This document shows positions 8,104-13,811 of a stretch of 13,811 bases of DNA, in pieces (within the stretch, counting starts at the first letter, position 1; every line of letters begins with the position of its first letter). Both the position numbers and the translations under genes were made by a program. Under the pieces are notes generated by a model. It did not search any database. It saw nothing but the letters and a program-made list of their open reading frames with translations, and was not told the DNA's origin. The DNA lies in contig JAFQVE010000316.1 of NCBI GenBank assembly GCA_017408185.1, forward strand, positions 1 through 13,811. The letters are read 5' to 3'. The stretch is from Oscillospiraceae bacterium (GTDB taxonomy: Bacteria; Bacillota_A; Clostridia; Oscillospirales; JAAYXM01).

Positions 8104-8283
8104 GGAACCCCACGCTTCTGCCGCTGCCCGCGCACCGGATAAATCATCGCGCTCATTATGCCGTCGATGCTAAATGGAAAACTGCGTTTTCCGCGCATCC
8201 CCGTATGCATAATTTCGCTGTGATTTATTACCGCTTGGCGCGAAAGGCGGCATTACTGTGCCGGAATGTTTCCCTCTTTTTAT

Positions 8284-8313
8284 TATAGCGGAGAGGGAGT
8301 CCTCTCCGCTATA
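8284..8313 (-). terminator. Strong hairpin after the 653 aa gene, terminator-like but without a U-tract
   Basis: TATAGCGGAGAGG and its exact complement form a 13 bp stem with a 4-base loop, starting 15 bases past the stop codon at 8329. The bases after the stem on the minus strand are AATAAAAAGAGGG rather than a run of T, so it is not a canonical intrinsic terminator. It may stabilise the mRNA 3' end or cause pausing. Confidence 0.4.
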
Positions 8314-8328
8314 GATGTGTTTTCCCTA

Positions 8329-10290
8329 TTATTTTGTATGCTCGTAAGAACCGTCGGTGATAAGGGTGTAGCTATTATCTGTATTCTTAACTATAGCGTA
8401 TCCCTTGTATGTTCCGTTCTTGTCAGCCGTTACCGTAAACTGCGCACCATGCTTTGTCATTGCAATTTTCTGCGTCCCGAACATAATGCCTTTTTCGACA
8501 ACGTTACTGCCGAAGCCGATAAACTCTGCCATAACACCGGTTTCTTCACCTGCTGTGAAGCTGTCGATGATTATCTTCATTTTAGCTCCGGTATAAGTAT
8601 GTTCTTCATATATCGCCGTTACAGTGCAAGTCTCCCATGCCTTGAAGGTGTAACTCTTATCACAGCTTACGATTTCCTCTTTTCCGTTTATACCGCTCTT
8701 TGTCCAGCATTTAAACGGCTTGTTGTCTGTATCTTTATCTGCTGCCGTGCAGATAACGTCAGTACCGTAAGGAACAGTGTTCTTAGTTCCGTTAACCGTT
8801 ACTTCAACAGCATCCGGCTGTGTTTTGTTATCATATTCTGCAACGTAAATATTAGTATCTTCGTACTGCACCCATTCCGATGCTTTTCCATAGCCTGCCA
8901 TTGAGGGAAGCGCGGGGGCTTTTGCTGCACAGTCAATAAGCTGACCGTTTGCGTTGTAGTATTCGTTGCCCGTTGCGCTCTCCGGGGCATAAACCGGAAT
9001 GAGATAATTTCTGTCACCACCTGCCGGAGTATATGTAAACTCACGCTCAAGAGATACTATTCTCTTATTAAGAGAAAGTCCCTTTGCCCAATAAAGGAAT
9101 TCGTTTCCGTTTCCGTCAGTTTCAGGTGCGACCATCTTGTATGAGCCGTCTGTCTGCGCTGTTGCGGATGTTCCCGTAACGGTAGTTACCGCATCAACAG
9201 AAGGAGCATATGCTGTTACATCACTGCCTTCCGGCTTGAAAGCTTCTGTAAGAGCTTCATCCTCTTCCGGCTCTGCAGCAGGTGCAGTTACTGCTACTTC
9301 AATTGACTTTGAGGATGAAAGTCCATCCTTTGTTGCTGTTGCGATGATTGTTGCCGTTCCGTCTGCAAGTCCTGTTACAACGCCGGTGGACTCGTCAACG
9401 CTTGCAAGTGCTTCATCATCAGCTGCGACAGAATATGTTATTGTTGCATCCTCTACAGAAGTGACTGCGTCACTCATAAGCATGGCTTTCGCCTCAACAG
9501 TAGTTACGCCTTCATTTTCAGTTGCAGTAAGGCTTGAAATTATCGGGACGAGTGCTTCGCCCGTACCGTCTTCGGTAAGGGTGAGGGAGAGTAAGTCCAT
9601 ATAAGACGACACGCCAAAATCTTCTAACGGAGAAATAGGGTTGTATACAAAGTAATGTTCCCCTTCGTCCAACTTCACGTCTTCCCCAAGGCTTAATGTT
9701 TCCTCATTGCCACTTGTCGTATCAACTTTCCCTGTTGACAGCACGTTCAGTTCAGTCAAACCGGCCTTGACTTGGTCTATAAGCTTTCCATCAACACTTG
9801 ATACACTCGCAGACTTAAATATATATGCACTAACATATGGTTGTGTTTTGTTTCGGTAGTTAACTTTTATATCCAAATCATATACCCCTGTTTTAGGCAC
9901 ATAAATACTAAACGCAATCCATGCCGCTTTCTCTGTTTCTATGTGAGCACGCCCATAAACAGTGGCTCTCAGGCAGTTACCTGCTGGATAAGGTCTGATG
10001 TAGCTTGCAGTAGTTTGAAGCTGATCGTCGTCGTTAGAATTACACATATATTCCCAAAATCCACTGGTTGAGTCGTAGTTCAATGTCGTGCCTTGCATTT
10101 TGTATCCGGTTTTACTCTCACCTTTGCTGATATACTGATATGATGTCATCTTATTTTCGCTTATCAACTCATTAGTAAAATCATACACAACCTTGATTCC
10201 GGTTTCCGCTTCCGTATCTGCTGCGAATACGGCGGGCATGAGAGAAATGAGCATTGCTGTTGCGAGGATAATTGATAATATTTTTTTCAT
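8329..10290 (-). CDS. Secreted multi-domain surface protein with Big_2 Ig-like domain and InlB-type repeats
   Basis: A 653-residue protein with a clear signal peptide (KK, hydrophobic core at ~4-20, cleavage near VFAA at 21-24). Residues ~30-240 form a beta-rich module resembling a carbohydrate-binding beta-sandwich (PKTGVYDLDIKV at ~132-143); I cannot name the family. Residues ~248-335 match a Big_2 (bacterial Ig-like group 2) domain, with ASVDESTGVVTGLADGTATI at 296-315. An acidic Pro/Glu linker follows (338-346). Residues ~395-434 and ~524-561 are two related InlB-type repeats sharing a W-K-G-IVS-T-VY pattern. A small beta-rich module ends the protein. There is no SLH domain, LPXTG motif or catalytic signature, so it is probably a secreted binding or structural protein. 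GGAGG lies 9 bases before the ATG at 10290. It lies between two SLH proteins on the same strand, suggesting shared function at the cell surface. Confidence 0.85.
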   Translation of the reverse strand: MKKILSIILATAMLISLMPAVFAADTEAETGIKVVYDFTNELISENKMTSYQYISKGESKTGYKMQGTTLNYDSTSGFWEYMCNSNDDDQLQTTASYIRPYPAGNCLRATVYGRAHIETEKAAWIAFSIYVPKTGVYDLDIKVNYRNKTQPYVSAYIFKSASVSSVDGKLIDQVKAGLTELNVLSTGKVDTTSGNEETLSLGEDVKLDEGEHYFVYNPISPLEDFGVSSYMDLLSLTLTEDGTGEALVPIISSLTATENEGVTTVEAKAMLMSDAVTSVEDATITYSVAADDEALASVDESTGVVTGLADGTATIIATATKDGLSSSKSIEVAVTAPAAEPEEDEALTEAFKPEGSDVTAYAPSVDAVTTVTGTSATAQTDGSYKMVAPETDGNGNEFLYWAKGLSLNKRIVSLEREFTYTPAGGDRNYLIPVYAPESATGNEYYNANGQLIDCAAKAPALPSMAGYGKASEWVQYEDTNIYVAEYDNKTQPDAVEVTVNGTKNTVPYGTDVICTAADKDTDNKPFKCWTKSGINGKEEIVSCDKSYTFKAWETCTVTAIYEEHTYTGAKMKIIIDSFTAGEETGVMAEFIGFGSNVVEKGIMFGTQKIAMTKHGAQFTVTADKNGTYKGYAIVKNTDNSYTLITDGSYEHTK

Positions 10291-10321
10291 TGTCTTTTAC
10301 CTCCAAATATTTGTTTTTTTA

Positions 10322-10343
10322 TATTAACACAAATGTGTTGATA
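10322..10343. promoter_or_regulatory. Palindrome upstream of the 653 aa gene, candidate operator with extended -10
   Basis: Nine of ten positions pair around an AA centre; the core AACACA-AA-TGTGTT (10326-10339) is perfect. On the minus strand its edge reads TGTTAATAT, which could serve as an extended -10 box (TGn plus TAATAT). I found no good -35 box. The ribosome site GGAGG and the ATG at 10290 follow within ~50 bases. Confidence 0.4.
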
Positions 10344-10375
10344 CGGTTATTAGCCTGCCCCCAGGGGGATTCCTC

Positions 10376-10401
10376 AAAGGGAACTTTACTCAGTTCCCTT
10401 T
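10376..10401. repeat. Intergenic repeat hairpin, copy 2
   Basis: AAAGGGAACT and AGTTCCCTTT form a perfect 10 bp stem with a 6-base loop, as in the copy at 8078-8103. Four stem positions differ between the copies and all keep pairing. The flanks (GGTTATT before, ACCCTCCACGCTTTTGCCGCT-like after) also align, so both are copies of an element of about 80 bases. Confidence 0.6.
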
Positions 10402-10439
10402 AAAACCCTCCACGCTTTTGCCGCTCGGCATCCCCCAAG

Positions 10440-10612
10440 TCATCCTGAGCGGAGGGCGAATGCCCGCAGTCGAACTTGAGCGACAGCGAAAGCGCGCGTA
10501 TGCGCGGGATCTTGTTTTGCTTCTGCTATCTTAGAGATCCCGCCCTCGCGGGCGCCTGCACAGATGCAAGCATCTGCTCCGGTTCGACTCCACTTCGTTC
10601 CGCTCAGGATGA
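10440..10612. repeat. TCATCCTGAGCGGA intergenic inverted-repeat element
   Basis: TCATCCTGAGCGGA (10440-10453) pairs perfectly with TCCGCTCAGGATGA (10599-10612), with further pairing of TCGAA (10470-10474) to TTCGA (10583-10587). Nested inside are GGGC/GCCC (10454-10465), GCGGGATCT/AGATCCCGC (10504-10543), CGCCC/GGGCG (10541-10554) and the palindrome CAGATGC-AA-GCATCTG (10561-10576). From memory, TCATCCTGAGCG repeats occur in intergenic regions of many bacteria. No protein is encoded, so this is a non-autonomous repeat. Confidence 0.7.
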
Positions 10613-10681
10613 CACAAGAGGAAACGAACGCTTTTGCTTATAGGCGGCATTACTAAACAAGAACGTTTTACATCCCCGGGT

Positions 10682-10801
10682 GCAGGGGCGCACCCCTGCT
10701 CGTTTTAAGGGGATTTTCAAGGGGGAAATCGAAATCCCCCTTGAATTCGCTTTGCTTCTTTGGGGAAAACCAAAGAAGGTATCCCTTCGCCCGCAGGCGA
10801 A
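10682..10801. other. Cluster of four hairpins downstream of the lyase gene
   Basis: Stems seen: GCAGGGG/CCCCTGC (10682-10699, 4-base loop), an 11 bp stem TTCAAGGGGGA/TCCCCCTTGAA (10716-10745), CTTCTTTGG/CCAAAGAAG (10755-10778) and TTCGCC/GGCGAA (10786-10801). The last is ~10 bases past the stop codon at 10812. None is followed on the minus strand by a clear T-run, so these may protect or attenuate the transcript rather than form a canonical terminator. Confidence 0.5.
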
Positions 10802-10811
10802 AAATAAGTTT

Positions 10812-13811
10812 TTACTTTTTCGTATAATCAAGTATCCGCTTGATAAGTACTGCAACCTCTGCGCGTGTTGTGTAGTCCGTCGGTGCGATGCGTCCGCTCT
10901 TGCCGTTCACAAGCCCTGCGCCGATAAGCGCGGAGACCGCTTCCTTTGCGTAAGGGGCAACGGTGTCAAAGTCGGGGTATTGTGATAACACCTCATCCGT
11001 CGCCTGCGGCGCCACCTTCCCCTCAAGGGGAAGGCTATTTAACGCGCGGTAGACGATTACCATCATATCCTGACGGGTTATGGTATTGCGCGGCGCGAAT
11101 TTGTTATCACCGATGCCGTTGACGATTCCTGTGTTGCGTGCAACTGCAAGCTCTTTTGCGAAGTAATCACTTGCAGAAACGTCTGCAAAGTTTTCGGTGT
11201 TGTCAGACTCAAGCTTGAATGCACGGACAAGAAGCAAAGCAAAATCTGCGCGGGTGATGTTATTTGCCGGTGCAAACGTTGTTTCCGACATTCCCTTTAT
11301 TATTCCGTCGTCCGCGAGTGTGTTTATCGCGTCCGCTGCCCATGCGTGGTTATCAAGGTCTGTGAAACGGAGATTTTCCACCTCATCCGCCTCGCCTGCG
11401 CTCGGCACCTTCTCCTCAAGGAGAAGGCTTTCATCGTCGGGGTTATCGGTATCTGTTGCATCATCCGGCTTGTCGGTCGGTGCGGCACCGCCGCCTCCAC
11501 CGCCACCTCCGGCGGTTCCGGAATTATCGGTTGACGGTTTGCTTGTCGTTGAGCCGTAGACAGTTACGGTAAAGCGGACTGTGCTCTCAAGAAGTCCGTC
11601 CGATGCAGTTATTGCAACGTGGTTTTCACCGATCTGAGATGCATCCGGCTTCCACGTGACGGACATTTTATCCTGATTTATGCTCATGCCGCGCGGAAGC
11701 GTTGTTCCCCGAAGCTCCTGTACCTCGCGCCCGTCGGCACACAGAACACTAATCGGAATTGTTATTGAGCTTCCCGCTGAGACCGTTGCATTTGCTACCG
11801 GTTCTATCACGGGTGCCGAGGTTTCGTATGCGGTCAGCGCAATGCGCGCTTTCTGATGCTCTGCAACGTCATATGCATATCCCTTCGAGAAATCAAAGGC
11901 ATCCACGTAACCGCGCACGGTTGTGACATCGCCTATATCAAGGCGCAGTGTATTGCCGTCAAGCGTTGCACTCTTTATCCAATAATCGCCGTTGCGGACA
12001 CCGTCGTTTGCTATATCGAGGAGCTTTCCGGAAAGTGCGGAGGTATCAAGCTTTGATGCATCAATGCTGTCCGAAAGCTCGATTTCGATGAAGTTTTCAA
12101 ACTCAGGCTCACGCGTGAAGTCTTTTACTTTTCCTTCAATTGCCGCATTTTCCATAACCGTTTCGCCTATCTTTGTTCCGTCAAGGAGATAGCTTCGAAG
12201 ATACGTTTTGTGCTCGTCATCCGAAACGGTGTAAACTCCCACAAAGCCGCAGAAGTCAAACAAATCATCAACGCGGTAGGTTGCTTTATTGTCTGCAGAG
12301 TATACAACATAATCAACCCTGCCGCTTTCAAGCGTTACCTTAACTGCCGCAACGGTATCGGCACTTCGGATTGGACTTCCGTCTGCCTTTGTTACCTTCG
12401 CCCGCTCGAGAGACTTTATGTTGCTCTGCCCAATATACGGTTCAAGAACGGTGGTGAAGAGCGTGTCCATATTCTTTCCGCTTCGGCGTGCAAGCAGGTA
12501 TCGGTACGTCGGCGGGTTTCCGCCTCTTTCAGGTGCCTCGCCGTCTGCAAGCGCAACCTCTGAAAGCTCGAAATCGTTAAGCTGAGTTACGCGCAGGTGC
12601 CAGTCGCGTTCTGTGAATTTATAAGTACGCATCTTTTCAATATCGAAATCAACGGTAAAGCTTCCCGTTCCGGGGTTCTGCGCGCGTTCCACATTTTTAA
12701 GGTAGTTATATCCCGAATCGTGGGATGCGGAATATGTATCATCACCGTAAGGTACGTTCATTCCTGCATATGTTCCTGTGCTCTGCACCTGCATATCAAG
12801 GCTCGACTCCGCTTCTCTGCTCTGTGCGTGGAAGCTGTACACATGCTCATCGCCGCCGATAATGCGGAAGAAGTCGAGCGCGTAGGAAACGGTGTCATCC
12901 ACGTCGACGGAGACTACCGTTCTTCTGTAGGTATCAACATCCGTATTATACGCTTCAGGTGCATCCACATCTACGACCTTAACCTCGCCGGAGTCGTCAA
13001 AGTGCATTACGTCGCCGGATTCGGTTGTTCTTCTCTGCCGTTTGTCATTTACGACAACGGTGTTGTGAGAAACGGTTCCCGATACCCAATGGTCACGGAT
13101 TTTTCCGCCCTGCGCACCGGTGTCTGATGGGTAACCAAGGTCGGGAGAAAGGTTCATTCCGAACGCATCAATACCGAGCTGCAGGGTATCATAGTGCCTG
13201 TGCGAGGTTCCTCCGTGCCCGAAATACAGCCAGAGCGCGCGGGTGGTGATATCAAGATTCGATGATGCTGTTTTTCCTCTGAAGTCCACACCGTCCTGAA
13301 GCGTTACAAGCCCGAAGCCCGTGCGGATATCGCTCTTTACAAGCTCGTATTCTCCATGCTCACGGATAATATCCTCTATCTGCTTCTGCATATATTCCGG
13401 GTCTTTGGTGAATATGTCAAAGTGCAAGCCGTCTGTTGTGTTGCCGTTGTTAAGATAAAGAATCTGCGAATATAAAATGCGCTGCTGCTCTTTAAATTCC
13501 TCCGATGCATCCCACTTATCAACCGATTCAAGCGCCGCAAGGAAGAGATCGGAATTGAAGCTTATGCCTATGCCTCCCGGACTTCCGTTATCAGCAAGGT
13601 TTATTCGGCGTATTCCGGCAACGATACCTCCCGTTTCCATCGGAAGCATTTTAATGAACTTAGGATGCGTGGCAAGGTTATATTCCTCGGGGACATTATC
13701 ATAAAGCGCAAGGTTTTTTACGGTTGCGAGAATGTCTCTCGGCCAGCCGTCGTTGTAGCCGAAGGAGGATTCGTCTCCATAGCCGTCGCGGTCAACGGTG
13801 TTCATAAGCTC
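10812..13811 (-). CDS. SLH-anchored heparinase II/III-like polysaccharide lyase, N-terminus cut off
   Basis: The frame stays open to the window edge, so the N-terminus, including any signal peptide, is missing; 999 residues are visible. Residue numbers here count from the methionine at 13805, which is probably internal. Residues ~1-180 look like the end of an alpha/alpha-toroid lyase domain (DGYGDESSFGYN at 7-18). Residues ~195-420 match the heparinase II/III beta domain: SHRHYDTLQLG (201-211), D222 (SPDLGYP) and VSHNTVVVND (245-254). H202, H204 and D222 are spaced like the catalytic and zinc residues I recall from Pedobacter heparinase II, suggesting eliminative cleavage of a uronic-acid polymer; exact substrate is unknown. 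Then come an Ig-like domain (~663-750), a Gly-rich linker (eight Gly at ~766-773) and three SLH domains (~812-860, ~872-922, ~942-992). Two palindromic repeats are translated in frame at 793-809 and 924-939. Confidence 0.88.
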   Translation of the reverse strand, partial: ELMNTVDRDGYGDESSFGYNDGWPRDILATVKNLALYDNVPEEYNLATHPKFIKMLPMETGGIVAGIRRINLADNGSPGGIGISFNSDLFLAALESVDKWDASEEFKEQQRILYSQILYLNNGNTTDGLHFDIFTKDPEYMQKQIEDIIREHGEYELVKSDIRTGFGLVTLQDGVDFRGKTASSNLDITTRALWLYFGHGGTSHRHYDTLQLGIDAFGMNLSPDLGYPSDTGAQGGKIRDHWVSGTVSHNTVVVNDKRQRRTTESGDVMHFDDSGEVKVVDVDAPEAYNTDVDTYRRTVVSVDVDDTVSYALDFFRIIGGDEHVYSFHAQSREAESSLDMQVQSTGTYAGMNVPYGDDTYSASHDSGYNYLKNVERAQNPGTGSFTVDFDIEKMRTYKFTERDWHLRVTQLNDFELSEVALADGEAPERGGNPPTYRYLLARRSGKNMDTLFTTVLEPYIGQSNIKSLERAKVTKADGSPIRSADTVAAVKVTLESGRVDYVVYSADNKATYRVDDLFDFCGFVGVYTVSDDEHKTYLRSYLLDGTKIGETVMENAAIEGKVKDFTREPEFENFIEIELSDSIDASKLDTSALSGKLLDIANDGVRNGDYWIKSATLDGNTLRLDIGDVTTVRGYVDAFDFSKGYAYDVAEHQKARIALTAYETSAPVIEPVANATVSAGSSITIPISVLCADGREVQELRGTTLPRGMSINQDKMSVTWKPDASQIGENHVAITASDGLLESTVRFTVTVYGSTTSKPSTDNSGTAGGGGGGGGAAPTDKPDDATDTDNPDDESLLLEEKVPSAGEADEVENLRFTDLDNHAWAADAINTLADDGIIKGMSETTFAPANNITRADFALLLVRAFKLESDNTENFADVSASDYFAKELAVARNTGIVNGIGDNKFAPRNTITRQDMMVIVYRALNSLPLEGKVAPQATDEVLSQYPDFDTVAPYAKEAVSALIGAGLVNGKSGRIAPTDYTTRAEVAVLIKRILDYTKK
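10990..11036 (-). repeat. Palindromic repeat inside the lyase coding sequence, copy between SLH domains 2 and 3
   Basis: The hairpin CCTTCCCC-TCAA-GGGGAAGG (11015-11034) is preceded by ACCTCATCCGTCGCC. It encodes SLPLEGKVAPQATDEV in the linker between the second and third SLH domains. It aligns with the copy at 11380-11429 and shares 18 identical bases with 8030-8047. Confidence 0.75.
11380..11429 (-). repeat. Palindromic repeat inside the lyase coding sequence, copy before SLH domain 1
   Basis: The hairpin CCTTCTCC-TCAA-GGAGAAGG (11408-11427) keeps its pairing although one base pair differs from the other copy (C-G to T-A). It encodes SLLLEEKVPSAGEADEV, in the same frame as the copy at 10990-11036 and one codon longer. 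It lies between the acidic linker and the first SLH domain. Confidence 0.75.

Larger units (their letters stand above)
8013..8328. other. Hairpin-rich non-coding gap with clostridial repeats
   Basis: No convincing coding sequence was seen in this 316-base gap. From low to high coordinates it holds a partial copy of the palindromic repeat (8030-8047), a CCCC/GGGG hairpin (~8053-8065), a perfect 10 bp hairpin (8078-8103), a 7 bp hairpin (8176-8192), a 13-base stretch AGGCGGCATTACT (8245-8257) that recurs at 10642-10654, and a 13 bp hairpin just after the stop of the 653 aa gene (8284-8313). A weak -10-like CATAAT lies on the minus strand near 8154-8159, without a convincing -35 box, so I do not call a promoter for the 735 aa gene. 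Confidence 0.6.
10291..10811. other. 521-base non-coding gap packed with hairpins and repeats
   Basis: No gene is supported here. Near the 653 aa gene there is a palindrome (10322-10343). Next come a repeat hairpin (10376-10401), a large inverted repeat starting TCATCCTGAGCGGA (10440-10612), the shared AGGCGGCATTACT stretch (10642-10654), and four hairpins (10682-10801) leading to the stop of the lyase gene. The gap looks like an accumulation of repeat elements rather than a decayed gene. Confidence 0.65.

Noticed and set aside
8284..8313. Canonical Rho-independent terminator
   Set aside because: The stem is strong, but the sequence after it on the transcribed strand is A-rich, not T-rich; it is kept only as a terminator-like hairpin.
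9137..9604. 155-codon plus-strand frame rich in Ser, Ala and Val
   Set aside because: It is antisense to the Big_2 domain coding region; its low complexity mirrors the Ala/Thr-rich gene on the other strand.
10360..10811. CRISPR array or small mobile element with transposase
   Set aside because: The repeats are unequal hairpins without regular spacing, and no transposase or cas coding sequence is present.
11483..11520. Simple-sequence run as a possible phase-variable tract
   Set aside because: The glycine run uses mixed codons rather than a uniform short repeat, so slippage seems unlikely; it reads as an ordinary flexible linker.

Overview
The window looks like chromosomal DNA from a mid-GC, Gram-positive anaerobe of the class Clostridia, probably a gut organism. 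This is inferred from strong AGGAGG-type ribosome binding sites, three-fold SLH (S-layer homology) anchors on secreted proteins, Big_2 and InlB-type surface modules, and Clostridia-style repeat elements. No rRNA, tRNA, CRISPR array or transposase is visible. All six genes lie on the minus strand, so transcription runs from high to low coordinates.

Right part (13811 to 10812): the C-terminal ~999 residues of a large SLH-anchored, heparinase II/III-like polysaccharide lyase, cut by the window edge. A ~50 bp palindromic repeat lies in frame at two places in this gene. After it comes a 521 bp non-coding stretch (10291-10811) full of hairpins and clostridial intergenic repeats.

Middle (10290 to 5805): two secreted proteins. 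One (653 aa) has a beta-sandwich-like N-terminus, a Big_2 Ig-like domain and two InlB-type repeats. The other (735 aa) has a signal peptide, three SLH domains, two beta-rich regions and a C-terminal metallo-beta-lactamase-fold hydrolase of ComEC type. Between them lies a 316 bp hairpin-rich gap that shares repeat modules with the first gap.

Left part (5804 to 1): an apparent cytosolic operon behind a good sigma-A-type promoter (5646-5674) that overlaps a long inverted repeat. The order is: an unrecognised 621 aa protein with a probable barrel followed by a glutamine-amidotransferase-like fold; an 897 aa fusion of a PA/M28 metallopeptidase-like half with an AAC(3)-type N-acetyltransferase half; and an N-acylglucosamine 2-epimerase (AGE) family protein, cut by the left edge. 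Gaps inside this operon are 14 and 11 bases.

Together this suggests a locus for capturing and catabolising a complex glycan. A surface lyase cleaves an acidic (possibly glycosaminoglycan-like) polymer at the wall, and cytosolic enzymes process the products. An attractive but unproven idea is that the AAC(3)-like domain N-acetylates a free amino sugar, giving the N-acyl hexosamine that the epimerase then uses. The most unusual items are the M28/AAC(3) fusion, the unrecognised 621 aa protein, the SLH/metallo-beta-lactamase fusion, and the palindromic repeats translated inside the SLH lyase.
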